From the NCBI GenBank assembly GCA_013697915.1, contig JACCVY010000107.1, positions 49,852 to 113,851 on the forward strand: a stretch of DNA of 64,000 nt, in the 5' to 3' direction. This stretch comes from Blastocatellia bacterium. GTDB lineage: Bacteria > Acidobacteriota > Blastocatellia > Pyrinomonadales > Pyrinomonadaceae. Position 1 is the first letter of the stretch. Each line of letters begins with the position of its first letter. This document shows positions 7,047 through 15,643 of this stretch, one piece after another. Made by a program: the position numbers and the translations under genes. The notes beneath the pieces were generated by a model. It saw nothing but the letters and a program-made list of their open reading frames with translations. It was not told the DNA's origin and made no database searches.

Positions 7047-8485
7047 CTGCTTGTGCTTGCGGTTCGAGTCAACAACAGGCCGCGCGGTTCGCCCACGAAT
7101 TCACCGTCATCATATATCTTCCGGCCCCGAAGAAAAGTTTTCGCGACGACACCGGAAAGCGTTTTGCCTTCATAGGGCGTCAATTTATGACGATGATGCA
7201 GCTGTTGTCCGGCAACCGTGAATTGCCTCTGCGGATCCCAAATTACCAAATCGGCATCGAAGCCGGCGGCGATCTTGCCCTTACGATTTTGCAGACCAAC
7301 GAGTTGCGCGGGAGCGGCACACAGCCAACGGCTCAAATCTTCGAGGGAATGACCACGGCGCTGAGCTTCGGTCCAGACAAGTGGCAAGCGCAACTGCAAA
7401 GACGATATGCCACCCCAGGCGGCAAGGAAGTCGCCGCTCTCGCGCAGCTTCATTTCCGGCGGGCATGGCGAATGATCGGACACGATCATGTCGAGCGTTC
7501 CATCCCCGAGCGCGGCCCATAGCTGTTCGCAATTTTCCTGCTCGCGGATTGGCGGACAGCACTTGAACTCTGTGGCGCCATCCGGAATATCTTCCGCCGC
7601 CAGCGTTAAATAATGCGGACAAGTTTCAGCAGTGATTCTTAATCCCGCAGTTTTCGCCGCACGTAATTCGCCGAGCGCATCCGCTGACGAGTGGTGAACG
7701 ATGTGCACGCGCGTGCCAAATTCGCGCGCCAACTTGATCATTAACTCTACCGCTTCGTTCTCAGCGGCGCGCGGCCGCGAGGCGAGAAACGTTTCGTACT
7801 CAGTAGCACAGACATTTCTGTGTGGAGATATAGGTAAGACACGGTTATCGTGCGCGGTCGCCGCATTTTCAACTGCGGAGTGATAGGCAGGAATTCCTGT
7901 CCTACTGATTGGTCCGGGAACTTCGGCGTGAACAATCAAGATCGCTCCCAACCGGGTCAGCTCAGGCAGAGCAATCCGCAAATCTTCTTCAGTAACATTA
8001 GGAAATTCATCGACGCCGGAGTGAATCAGAAAACATTTAAAACCAACCACGCCCGCGCCAAGCAATGCCGCCAGCTCGCTCGTGTTTCCCGGAACCACGC
8101 CGCCCCAAAAACCAACATCAACCGAACATTTACTTTTGGCGGCTGCTAATTTTTCAGCAAATCCGGCGCGCGTCGTGGTTGGCGGAATCGAATTCAGCGG
8201 CATGTCAACGATGGTAGTAATGCCGCCCGCCGCGGCTGCACGCGTCGCTGTTTCAAATCCTTCCCAGTCAGTGCGGCCCGGTTCGTTGACGTGGACGTGA
8301 GAATCGACCAAGCCCGCCATCAGGATCGACGAGTCAGGTGCGTCAACGAGATCGCAACCGGGCGGACAGTCTTCGTAGTTCGCAACCGTTGTTATCTTAT
8401 CTTCCAAAATGTGGATCGAAGCCGCCGTGATTCCTTGCGGCAGCACCACTTGCTTTGCACGAATGACAAGATTGGGCGCGGTCAT
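7028..8485 (-). CDS. allB: Allantoinase, with a repeat-encoded insertion
   Basis: This cyclic amidohydrolase of about 485 residues hydrolyses allantoin to allantoate. The metal ligands of the family are visible: HVH in DSHVHVNEPG (61-70), the carboxylated lysine in GFKCFLI (K150), HAEV (186-189), HH in VHHSS and SDHSP near the C-terminal third. Start ATG 8485 (MTAPNLVIRA) is chosen because the longer frame overlaps the upstream gene. Residues about 193-229 (from RTGIPAYHS to RNVCATE) are not part of the usual family sequence and coincide with palindromic repeat DNA at 7802-7908. The C-terminal SSESNL also comes from a repeat. Both ends of the insertion keep frame, so the enzyme may still be active. 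Confidence 0.93.
   Translation of the reverse strand: MTAPNLVIRAKQVVLPQGITAASIHILEDKITTVANYEDCPPGCDLVDAPDSSILMAGLVDSHVHVNEPGRTDWEGFETATRAAAAGGITTIVDMPLNSIPPTTTRAGFAEKLAAAKSKCSVDVGFWGGVVPGNTSELAALLGAGVVGFKCFLIHSGVDEFPNVTEEDLRIALPELTRLGAILIVHAEVPGPISRTGIPAYHSAVENAATAHDNRVLPISPHRNVCATEYETFLASRPRAAENEAVELMIKLAREFGTRVHIVHHSSADALGELRAAKTAGLRITAETCPHYLTLAAEDIPDGATEFKCCPPIREQENCEQLWAALGDGTLDMIVSDHSPCPPEMKLRESGDFLAAWGGISSLQLRLPLVWTEAQRRGHSLEDLSRWLCAAPAQLVGLQNRKGKIAAGFDADLVIWDPQRQFTVAGQQLHHRHKLTPYEGKTLSGVVAKTFLRGRKIYDDGEFVGEPRGLLLTRTASTSSSESNL
7802..7908. repeat. Composite palindromic repeat (families B/D) inside allB
   Basis: One end carries AGTAGCACAGACATTTCTGTG and the other GGCAGGAATTCCTGTCCTAC, resembling the ends of intergenic elements at 20768 and 62289. 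It is translated in frame as about 36 extra residues of allantoinase. Confidence 0.75.
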
Positions 8486-8489
8486 TTTT

Positions 8490-9236
8490 TCAGGTGAACG
8501 TCGGCGGCGGCGGCGGCAAATTCGGCTGCACATCGCCGTCAGCCAGACCAAAGACTTGTTCGTAAGCGGTCGCAATCGCCGCAAAACCAATTGGCAGGAC
8601 GAGGAAGGCGCCGACATAACAAAAGAGCAGACCGACAAAACTGAAAAGCCCGTTGAGCAATAGCATTCCGAGCAATTGCCAGAAGTTTGCCATGGCGGCC
8701 CTGATGCTCAGCTTCACTGCATCAAGTCCGGAAAGACGCCGGTCCACAATCAATGGATAAGCAAAGGTGAAACCGACGGAAACCAGAATCAAAAGCACCA
8801 TCATCACGAGCCAGAACACAGCGAATAGACCAAAAAAACCAAATAAAGCGCCAGGATCCGGCTCGCCGTTCCGAGGCATGAGGAAGAAAAGTCCCATGTA
8901 GAAAACAATATAAGAGGGAACAAAAACCACCAGGAGGGGAACCAGGTGCAGCAAGGTCGCGATGAGGCTGTCGCCAAAATAATCGAAACCTTTGAAGAGA
9001 TCGCCAAACTCGATCGGCTGCCCCCGTTTGGCTTTGAACAGCGTTAGATAGATGCCGCACATCATTGGACCAAGTAGAATGCCGAAAGGCACGATACTCC
9101 CCAGTAATATGCCGACGACAGTGAGGCCGACAAAGAGCCAGTATTGACTTTTGATCAGGTTCCATCCCGCCTTAATACAAACGACCGGCTCGACTGCTTT
9201 GCGGCGAAATTCGGGCAGGTCAAAGGAGGCGCTCAT
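8490..9236 (-). CDS. Multi-pass membrane protein of unknown function
   Basis: The 248-residue protein has about five or six hydrophobic helices, including YWLFVGLTVVGILLGSIVPF near residue 33 and LLGMLLLNGLFSFVGLLF near 190, ending in a short proline-rich tail (PPPPP). The arrangement resembles uncharacterised integral membrane families such as BPSS1780/DUF2189-like proteins. It ends four bases upstream of the allantoinase start and begins 13 bases after the hydrolase gene at 9250, so it is in a tight same-strand array. A transport role in this purine locus is only a guess. Confidence 0.7.
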   Translation of the reverse strand: MSASFDLPEFRRKAVEPVVCIKAGWNLIKSQYWLFVGLTVVGILLGSIVPFGILLGPMMCGIYLTLFKAKRGQPIEFGDLFKGFDYFGDSLIATLLHLVPLLVVFVPSYIVFYMGLFFLMPRNGEPDPGALFGFFGLFAVFWLVMMVLLILVSVGFTFAYPLIVDRRLSGLDAVKLSIRAAMANFWQLLGMLLLNGLFSFVGLLFCYVGAFLVLPIGFAAIATAYEQVFGLADGDVQPNLPPPPPTFT

Positions 9237-9249
9237 CTATTCTTTCTCC

Positions 9250-10449
9250 TCAGGGAAGCGGTTCTGTTTTGATCTCTCTTCTCCAACCGGACTTGTCGAT
9301 CATCCACTGCAGATGTCCCTTGATCGCCTCGGTATAAATCAGCGCCCCCATTTCATTCGGATGGCCCAGCGAAGCATAACGGCAAACTAGAAGGTGATCC
9401 TTGCGAGAACTTTTTTCAGCAGGCGTTTCCTTAACACCTTTCGGCGCTTTGAAAGTTTCGTTGCAGCTACGAATCCGGCTTTCGCGGACTTCGTCATTTG
9501 GTTTATAGGCGGTCGTCCCAAAGGAAAGGATGACAATAAACTTGCGCAAACCGGAAAGCTTGGTCGAGCCGAAAACAAAATTCCAGAGCAGCGTATTGTC
9601 CGCAGAAAATGAGTGTTCCGGCCAATAATCAATCTCGACGAATGAAACCCTCGGCTGCAAGCTCCTGGCCGCCAGCTCTGAATTAATCGTCTCGACAGCT
9701 TCGCGAATATCCGCAGAGGAAACTCGGTACCAAAGCTCCGAAAGTTTAATGAGCCGTTCACGCACCTCCTTGTCGGTCATGCGTCGGGCTTCGGCACTTT
9801 CATTATTGAGACTTTTTGCCAGCAACCTGATAAAGGCGTTATCGGCCGTGCTGTCGGAAACGATCCGGTAATAACTCGGCACAATCACCCGGGCATTTGG
9901 GAAACTGTCCGTGACCCGTTTCAACAGATCGCGCATGCCGACCTTACAGCTCGTATTGATTCGTTCGCGCAGCCAGTTAGGGTCAGTAGTAACATTGAGG
10001 AGATTGCTGACGTCGACGTCATTAATACACCCATCAAGCAAGATCAGATTTACCTTCGCGTTGCCTGGTCCATAGAAAGCGAGCGCGTGATCGAGTTCCT
10101 CATTTATTGACGGATAGGGAAGGTTTACTTCCCCGTCGTTTGACTTGAATCTAGGCGCGGCAGCGGGATCGGCAGATAATAGGGCGCCTGAATGAGCGAA
10201 GACTTGTTGTCTGACCTCCCTGTTGGTCTTTTCCTGAAGCCAGCATTTTATTCGCCAGGTGAATTTTTCCTCCGGCTTAAGACCCTGACCCCACATGATC
10301 GAGTCGCCAAGCACGAGCATTTCCAGTGGCTCGCCGGCGGCAGGCTTAAAGTCGCCAGGACAATTCGCGCGCGCGCTGCTTGCGATAGTAAAGACAAGAC
10401 TAGCGCCGAATGCGAGGGCCAACGCTTTACTGATTTTCGTTCGGATCAT
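9250..10449 (-). CDS. Secreted SGNH/GDSL-type hydrolase-like protein
   Basis: The roughly 399-residue protein begins with a signal peptide (MIRTKISKALALAFGASLV, Ala-x-Ala cleavage near SSARA) and then LVLGDSIMWGQG, the GDS nucleophile block I of SGNH hydrolases. LLDGCINDVDV is a plausible block III, with GxxD replaced by GCIND as in block III of GxND type. HPNEMGALIY near the C-terminus fits block V histidine. It is probably an exported esterase or acyl hydrolase. A start nine codons further upstream exists, but it precedes the signal peptide. Substrate unknown; no obvious link to purine use apart from position. Confidence 0.75.
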   Translation of the reverse strand: MIRTKISKALALAFGASLVFTIASSARANCPGDFKPAAGEPLEMLVLGDSIMWGQGLKPEEKFTWRIKCWLQEKTNREVRQQVFAHSGALLSADPAAAPRFKSNDGEVNLPYPSINEELDHALAFYGPGNAKVNLILLDGCINDVDVSNLLNVTTDPNWLRERINTSCKVGMRDLLKRVTDSFPNARVIVPSYYRIVSDSTADNAFIRLLAKSLNNESAEARRMTDKEVRERLIKLSELWYRVSSADIREAVETINSELAARSLQPRVSFVEIDYWPEHSFSADNTLLWNFVFGSTKLSGLRKFIVILSFGTTAYKPNDEVRESRIRSCNETFKAPKGVKETPAEKSSRKDHLLVCRYASLGHPNEMGALIYTEAIKGHLQWMIDKSGWRREIKTEPLP

Positions 10450-10545
10450 GACCACAAATGTGCTAACTACAACCACCCCAAGCGAGCTGCCGCTGGGACT
10501 CCGGTTCCGGGTGGCGTGCTGAAGAGAGGTTTAATAACACGGAAT

Positions 10546-11409
10546 TCAAGCACGAAGCTGTTGCAGGAAGTCTGCCACCAAATTAAGACTTACTTGATGA
10601 CGATAATTGCTGGTGGAACGAATATCGTCAATAGGAACTATTTCGTTCGCCAGCACTGACATGGCTCGATCGATTGCGATTTGATTGGGCGGGCTGCCGC
10701 GCAATGCGTCCTCGGTTTGCACGCAGCGAAGCGGAACTGGAGCAATGCTGCCTAAAGCGATACGCACATCCTGAATCTTTTCCTCGCGAACCTGGGCGGT
10801 GCCGGCGAAACAAACTTTCGAGATCGCCTGCGCTTTTCTGGTGCCGACCTTGCGGTAGTAGTGCTGCAATTTTTCCGTCCGTCGCGGCAAGCGAATGCGC
10901 GTCAGCAACTCGTCCGGCCTGATGATCATTTGTTTGTAGGCGGTATGAAAGCCGTGATAAGGAACCCAGCGCGCGCCTTTTAAAGAAACTAATTCAAGTT
11001 CCGCATCATATGCCAGCAAGGCCGGCGGTGAATCGGCGGCGGGCGACGCATTCACAATGTTGCCGCCGAGCGTGCCGCGATTTTGAATCGCCAAACCACC
11101 CGTTTCACTGGCCGCCTGGCAAAGCATGGGAAAGTCTATTTGAAAAAGTTTTTCCTGCTGCACCTCGGTGTAGGTGGTCAACGCACCCAGCGTCACGTGT
11201 TGGTCCGTTACCTCAATGCCGCGCAGCTCTGTAAGGTTCCAGATGTTGAGATAGTTCTTGTGCGGCAGTTTGCCGGCCTCCAGCAGAACCATTAGATCGG
11301 TGCCCCCGGCAAAGGGCCGCCAAACGCCTGGTTCGGCCGCGATAGTCTTCAGGACCTCACGCAAATTCCCGGGCGACTCAAGATTGTAGCTTGGAACGTG
11401 AGATCTCAT
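10546..11409 (-). CDS. FAD-binding subunit of xanthine dehydrogenase-type molybdenum hydroxylase
   Basis: The 287-residue protein has the FAD-binding PCMH fold of the CoxM/XdhB medium subunit. AGGTDLMVLLEAGK (about residues 34-47) and GGLAIQNRGTLGGNIVNASPAADS (split motif around 88-112) are the two flavin-contacting blocks. It passes electrons from the 2Fe-2S subunit to the final acceptor. Its start overlaps the stop of the small remnant gene upstream by four bases. With the 2Fe-2S subunit (11760) and the large Mo subunit (12831) it forms a three-subunit enzyme, and the surrounding urate genes make xanthine or hypoxanthine the likely substrate. Confidence 0.9.
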   Translation of the reverse strand: MRSHVPSYNLESPGNLREVLKTIAAEPGVWRPFAGGTDLMVLLEAGKLPHKNYLNIWNLTELRGIEVTDQHVTLGALTTYTEVQQEKLFQIDFPMLCQAASETGGLAIQNRGTLGGNIVNASPAADSPPALLAYDAELELVSLKGARWVPYHGFHTAYKQMIIRPDELLTRIRLPRRTEKLQHYYRKVGTRKAQAISKVCFAGTAQVREEKIQDVRIALGSIAPVPLRCVQTEDALRGSPPNQIAIDRAMSVLANEIVPIDDIRSTSNYRHQVSLNLVADFLQQLRA

Positions 11410-11753
11410 TTAGGTTTGTTGGCACTCTTTTCCGGGGTTGCTTGATCGCGACGTTCCTCAACCTTGCTCTTGTTACCCGCAGCAGAGAACGTAGTCTTTT
11501 GCAGTGACAGGCACAGCCTGCGTAACTGCGAAATTCGTCTTAGCCGGGTGGTAATCGCTGCGGATGACATATAAATTTCGTCATTGAGCTCTTCTCCTGA
11601 CAACGCCTTGATGTCATCCAAATCCTGTCCACTACCGCGCAGTCGCTTCAGCGTGATCAACCCTTTTGGCGACACCACCGTTGGTTTGTTACCTTCCCAC
11701 TCATGGTTGAGCAACACCACTAACCCCCGAAACTCTTCAAAAATATCTAACAT
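11406..11753 (-). pseudogene. Internally deleted nucleotidyltransferase-like gene remnant
   Basis: The predicted 115 residues start MLDIFEEFRGLVVLLN and then jump to VVSPKGLITLKRLRGSGQDL, a pairing that resembles the two ends of a longer family of minimal nucleotidyltransferase-like proteins (DUF6036/toxin-associated) with the catalytic middle (GGxA...DxD) missing. The C-terminal ITTRLRRISQLRRLCLSL is also typical of that family's tail. The frame is still open and it has AGGAG just before the ATG. It sits between two subunit genes of the molybdenum hydroxylase, interrupting an otherwise tight operon. It is most likely an inserted and decayed gene; a short functional protein cannot be excluded. 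Confidence 0.55.
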
Positions 11754-11759
11754 CACTCC

Positions 11760-12236
11760 TCATCTCTGACAGGCACGCACCACAGATTCAAAAATTTTAA
11801 TGTAGCCGGTGCAGCGACAAAGATTGCCCGCGAGGCCGGTGCGAATTTCGGCGTCGGTTGGGTTCGCATTGCGTGCCAGCAGATCGACAGCGGCCAACAC
11901 CATGCCCGGCGTGCAGATTCCGCATTGTGCCCCACCACATTCGATGAATGCCTGCTGCACCGCATGAAGTTGATTACCGGTGGCGATGCCTTCAATGGTT
12001 TTGATTTCGGCGCCCTCAACCTGCGCGACCGGAACGAGACAACTGTTCACAATTTTTCCGTTTATGAAAACTGAACAAGCGCCGCACTCGCCTTCGCCGC
12101 AACCTTCCTTCGTTCCCGTCAGATGCAATTGCTCGCGCAACACATCGAGCAAGCGCGCCATGGGATGCGCCTGCAGGCTTCGGGCTTCTCCATTCACGCT
12201 ACAGTTAAATTCCGCCTGTTGATTTTTAGACTGCAT
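11760..12236 (-). CDS. 2Fe-2S subunit of xanthine dehydrogenase-type molybdenum hydroxylase
   Basis: The 158-residue protein has two 2Fe-2S domains. The N-terminal plant-ferredoxin-type cluster has Cys in GCGEGECGACS (about residues 45-55) plus NSCLVP; the C-terminal helical domain has CGICTPGM (about 110-117) and CRCTGY. It carries electrons from the molybdenum centre to the FAD subunit. ATG 12236 has AGGTG upstream; a GTG two codons earlier is possible. Homologues are named CoxS, XdhC or IorA according to substrate; here the urate context favours xanthine. Confidence 0.92.
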   Translation of the reverse strand: MQSKNQQAEFNCSVNGEARSLQAHPMARLLDVLREQLHLTGTKEGCGEGECGACSVFINGKIVNSCLVPVAQVEGAEIKTIEGIATGNQLHAVQQAFIECGGAQCGICTPGMVLAAVDLLARNANPTDAEIRTGLAGNLCRCTGYIKIFESVVRACQR

Positions 12237-12281
12237 ATTCACCTGGGATTCTTCTTGCCGCTGCTAACATCGAAGCATATC

Positions 12282-12509
12282 ATGTTCAACATGCTGGATT
12301 GGGGCACGTGTAAAGAAGTCGAACGGGTCGCAGGAAAGGTCAGCGGCGCCTGGGTTTTTCGCGGCAGCCGTGTGCCTGTTCGTGCTTTATTTGAAAACCT
12401 GGAATCGGGCGCTTCCATCGATGACTTTCTCAAATGGTTCCCCGGCGTAACCCTTGAACAAGTTGTGGCTGTTCTCGCGCACGCTGAACAAAGCCTCGCT
12501 GAGGTTTGA
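12282..12509 (+). CDS. DUF433-family antitoxin-like protein
   Basis: The 75-residue product begins MFNMLDWGTCKEVERVAGK and contains FRGSRVPVRALFENLESG and WFPGVTLEQVVAVL, the winged-helix-like pattern of DUF433 proteins. These are usually encoded just upstream of a DUF5615 PIN-like toxin, and such a gene, frameshifted, follows at 12528. The pair is inserted on the plus strand between two minus-strand hydroxylase genes. Confidence 0.85.
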   Translation: MFNMLDWGTCKEVERVAGKVSGAWVFRGSRVPVRALFENLESGASIDDFLKWFPGVTLEQVVAVLAHAEQSLAEV

Positions 12510-12527
12510 CCTTAAGATGTCTTCAAA

Positions 12528-12844
12528 ATGCGAATTTTGTTCGATCAAGGAACACCGGCTCCGCTGCGAACTCACCTAATTGACCACATTGTGGAAACCG
12601 CATTTGAATTGGGTTGGTCCAATTTGCAAAATGGGGAGTTGCTCGCTATGGCGGAGAACTTTTTGATTTGCTCATAACGACTGACCAGCAATTAAACTTC
12701 CAACAGAATCTAAGTGGTAGAAAGCTGAGTGTGCTTGTTCTAATGACGACAAGTTGGCCTCGCATCCAATTACATATCCCGCGAATCCTGGAGGCAATTG
12801 ACGCAATCAATCCGGGTGACTATGTCGAACTCACTCTCCACTAA
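12528..12844 (+). pseudogene. Frameshifted DUF5615 (PIN-like) toxin gene
   Basis: From ATG 12528 the reading frame gives MRILFDQGTPAPLRTHL and later ELLAMAE, then hits a stop near 12675. The family sequence continues in another frame as FDLLITTDQQLNFQQNLSG through RIQLHIPRILEAIDAI to the stop at 12844. The switch occurs at a TTTTT run near 12660; one more T would restore a continuous 105-residue protein. The Asp residues of the PIN-like site (FDQG, TTDQ) are split between frames, so the product should be inactive. The 3' end overlaps the convergent large-subunit gene by 14 bases. A sequencing error at the homopolymer is the main alternative. Confidence 0.8.
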
Positions 12845-15080
12845 CCAGACTTTCCATTATCGCTTCCGGCATCAATGGCACCTGATTAAAGCTAACGCCG
12901 GTCGCGTTCTCAATCGCATTCAAAATGGCCGGCGCTGGTCCATCCATGGGCAACTCACCGATTCCTTTCGCGCCACCTGGTCCATACGCGTACGGATTCT
13001 CTTCAAAGTAAACGCGAATCGGCGGAATGTCCGCGGGCGTAGGCATGATGTAGTTTGTCATCTGGTTGTTTGCCATGCGTCCGTTTTGCCAGACGACGTT
13101 TTCAAAAAGCGTGAAACCAATACCCTGCGCGACGCCGCCTTCAATTTGCCCTGTCGCCAGGACTGGATTTATCACCCGGCCAACTTCCTGGACCGCTACA
13201 AAGTCGTCGACGTGAGCTTCGTACGTCAACGAATCAACTGAAACTTCGGCCACGTAAACTGCCCAGGCGTAAGCGCCGTACGCATCGCCCTGGTACTTCT
13301 CGTCGTTCCAGTGAATGTTTGGCGGCGCTTGATAGGTGCTGAACGTTTTCAGGGGCCCAAACTTTTCGATGTGCTTACGGCAGGCCTCTTGAAACTCGCT
13401 TTGGCTGTAGTCTTCTTTCAGCAAGCCGCTTCCGACCAGGGTCTGTTTCAATGCCAGCACCGCCGATTCAACCAGCTTACCGACAACCATGCAGGTGCGC
13501 GACGCGACCGTTGGTCCGCTGTTCGGAACTTCGGACGTGTCGGGTTGCGCAACTTCAATCAACTCGCTGTCAACGCCCAATGCTTCAGAGGCGATTTGCG
13601 CAAAAATCGTGTTGGTTCCCTGGCCAATCTCCGTGCTGGCGGCAAGAATGCGCACGCGCCCTTCGCGCGTCGCTTCCGCGCCCACCACCGATGCCAGGTA
13701 GACTTCGCCCGACCCGGTGAATCCGGCGCCGTGCATGAACGAGGCGAAGCCGATGCCTTTCTTGATTTGCGCCAACTCGTTCTCTTTCGCGAACCGCTTG
13801 CGCTTTTCGTGATAGCCGGTCAATTCAAACGCGCGATCGAGCAGTTGTTCCATCTCGACTTTCTCGCGGATAACCTGGCTGGTCGCGGTTGTTTGTCCCT
13901 GCTGAATGAAGTTGCGGCGACGAAACTCATCGGGAGTTAGCCCGACTGCTGCGGCAACCTTATCCAGATGGCGCTCGAGCGCGAAAATGCTTTGCGGCGC
14001 CCCAAAACCTCGGAACGCACCGTGCGGCGGAATGTTTGTAGCAACCGCGCTTGAGCGAATGCGCACATTGGGAGAAAAATACGGACCAGCAGCGTGAATT
14101 GTCCCGCGCGAAAGGACCACCGGCGAGAGCGTGCAATAGGCGCCGCCATCGATGACGAATTCAATGTCCATCGCGAGCAGCTTGCCATCTTTTGTGACCG
14201 CGGTTTTATGCCGTGTGCGCGATGGATGACGCTTAGTCGTTGCGACCATGTCTTCGGCGCGATCGTAAATAATCTTGACCGGCTTACCGGATTTCAACGA
14301 CAGCAAAGCAGCGTGGCCGGCAATCATCGATGGATATTCTTCCTTACCGCCGAAGCCACCGCCGGTTTCAGTTTGAATCACGCGAACTTTGTCTTCCGGC
14401 AACGCAAACAGTTTGATGAGCGCTTTGTGAACGTAGTAAGGACACTGCATCGAGCCCCAGACAGTCACGCCATCCTGTTCATTCGCGATTGCAATCACGC
14501 CGTTGTTTTCAATGTAAAGTTGTTCCTGCGCGCCCGTTTGGTATTCACCTTCGACTATTAAATCCGCGTTCGTCCAGGCTTCATCTACGTTGCCTTTATC
14601 AACCAGAAACGTTTTGAAGACGTTGTCTTCGCCCCAGATAATTTCCTTCTTGTTCACCGAATCTTCGAGCGTGAAAACAGCCGGCAGTTCTTCATATTCA
14701 ATGCGCACGTTGCGGCGCGCTTCCTCAAGCAGATATTTGTTTGGATGAGCCAGGAGAACTATCGCCTCTTCAGCATGGTTGACAACTTCGTCGGCGAGAT
14801 ATGGCTGATCGTTGAGAATAAGGGCGACGTAGTTTTCTCCGCCGCTGTCGCGAATATCTTTGGCGGTGACGATGGTGAACTCGTTCCAGGGAATATGGCC
14901 TTCAAATGAAATTCTGGTGATGCGCGCGTGCGGCACGGAACTGCGCACCGTCGTTCCGTAGATCATTTCCGGAAAAGAAATGTCGTCAACGTACAGCGCC
15001 GCGCCGGTGACTTTCTTGCGGCCTTCCTTGCGGGGAACAGATTTCCCGATGGGATGTTGGTTTGTTTTTGCGCTGGTCAA
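12831..15080 (-). CDS. Molybdenum-cofactor-binding large subunit of xanthine dehydrogenase-type hydroxylase
   Basis: The 749-residue protein is the CoxL/XdhA-type catalytic subunit. ETGGGFGGKEEYPSM (around residue 242) and PPHGAFRGFGAPQ (around 352) contact the molybdopterin cofactor, STEIGQGTNT is a further family block, and the catalytic glutamate lies in GGAKGIGE near the C-terminus. It lacks the AYxCxxR loop of CO dehydrogenase, which argues for a purine or aldehyde substrate; the urate cluster favours xanthine/hypoxanthine. It starts at TTG 15080 (MTSAKTNQHP). Electron flow would be large subunit, 2Fe-2S subunit (11760), FAD subunit (10546). The operon is interrupted twice by toxin-like remnants. 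Confidence 0.92.
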   Translation of the reverse strand: MTSAKTNQHPIGKSVPRKEGRKKVTGAALYVDDISFPEMIYGTTVRSSVPHARITRISFEGHIPWNEFTIVTAKDIRDSGGENYVALILNDQPYLADEVVNHAEEAIVLLAHPNKYLLEEARRNVRIEYEELPAVFTLEDSVNKKEIIWGEDNVFKTFLVDKGNVDEAWTNADLIVEGEYQTGAQEQLYIENNGVIAIANEQDGVTVWGSMQCPYYVHKALIKLFALPEDKVRVIQTETGGGFGGKEEYPSMIAGHAALLSLKSGKPVKIIYDRAEDMVATTKRHPSRTRHKTAVTKDGKLLAMDIEFVIDGGAYCTLSPVVLSRGTIHAAGPYFSPNVRIRSSAVATNIPPHGAFRGFGAPQSIFALERHLDKVAAAVGLTPDEFRRRNFIQQGQTTATSQVIREKVEMEQLLDRAFELTGYHEKRKRFAKENELAQIKKGIGFASFMHGAGFTGSGEVYLASVVGAEATREGRVRILAASTEIGQGTNTIFAQIASEALGVDSELIEVAQPDTSEVPNSGPTVASRTCMVVGKLVESAVLALKQTLVGSGLLKEDYSQSEFQEACRKHIEKFGPLKTFSTYQAPPNIHWNDEKYQGDAYGAYAWAVYVAEVSVDSLTYEAHVDDFVAVQEVGRVINPVLATGQIEGGVAQGIGFTLFENVVWQNGRMANNQMTNYIMPTPADIPPIRVYFEENPYAYGPGGAKGIGELPMDGPAPAILNAIENATGVSFNQVPLMPEAIMESLVSGE

Positions 15081-15091
15081 GATGACGTACT

Positions 15092-15442
15092 TTACAACAC
15101 TCTACGAAAACTTCGCATGTTCCAGCAGCAACAATCCAGTGGAAACAACCGCCACGCATCACCGGATGGAGGTCGCGTCGCCCGACCTACGATCAGATAG
15201 AGGCCGACGTGCGAAATGAAGCCCCAAAGAATTCCCTGCGTGATGGAAAACGTCAGCGGGATCAGAATGTTGGTTAAGAATGCTGGAATGCTTTCTTCAA
15301 GTTTCGCGAAGTTGATTTTGCCGACGCTGCGAAACATCGCTGCACCTACTAGAATCAAAACCGACGCCGTCGCAAAAGCGGGAACCATGCCGGCCAGCGG
15401 CGCAAGAAAGAAGCACGGCAGAGGAAAACGCCGGCGCAACAA
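15092..15442 (-). pseudogene. C-terminal remnant of an NCS2 (AzgA-type) purine permease
   Basis: The open frame encodes about 116 residues. FFLAPLAGMVPAFATASVLILVGAAMFRSV and ESIPAFLTNILIPLTFSITQGILWGFISH (both quoted in part: FLAPLAGMVPAFATA, IPAFLTNILIPLTFSI) match the last three membrane helices of AzgA/PbuG-like hypoxanthine-guanine permeases, which are about 430-480 residues long. The N-terminal three quarters are absent; upstream sequence in the same frame is not permease-like. The tail is also read into non-family sequence (SFRRVL). Its position beside the xanthine dehydrogenase genes suggests the locus once had its own purine importer. Confidence 0.75.
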
Positions 15443-15524
15443 CTTAATGCCTACCCGGATAGTGTCAGGTTTTGAATGATCTCTCCCTGTCCTTTGTGTC
15501 TCTATTGTGAATCTTTATCCGCTA

Positions 15525-15640
15525 ACCGTTCACCACAGAGGCACAGAGAACACGGAGGTGACACAGAGAAAACCGAAATAAGGATTTTTCCTGTTGCCAT
15601 CTGCTGTTTACTGTTAACTGTCTGCTGTTTACTATTCCCG
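15525..15640. repeat. Intergenic short-word repeats (CACAGAGGCACAGAG type)
   Basis: ACCACAGAGGCACAGAGAAC and GGTGACACAGAGAAAAC are followed by direct repeats of CTGCTGTTTACTGTTAACTG near 15600-15635. Both are non-coding and lie directly upstream of the thioesterase gene. Confidence 0.7.
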
Positions 15641-15643
15641 CAA

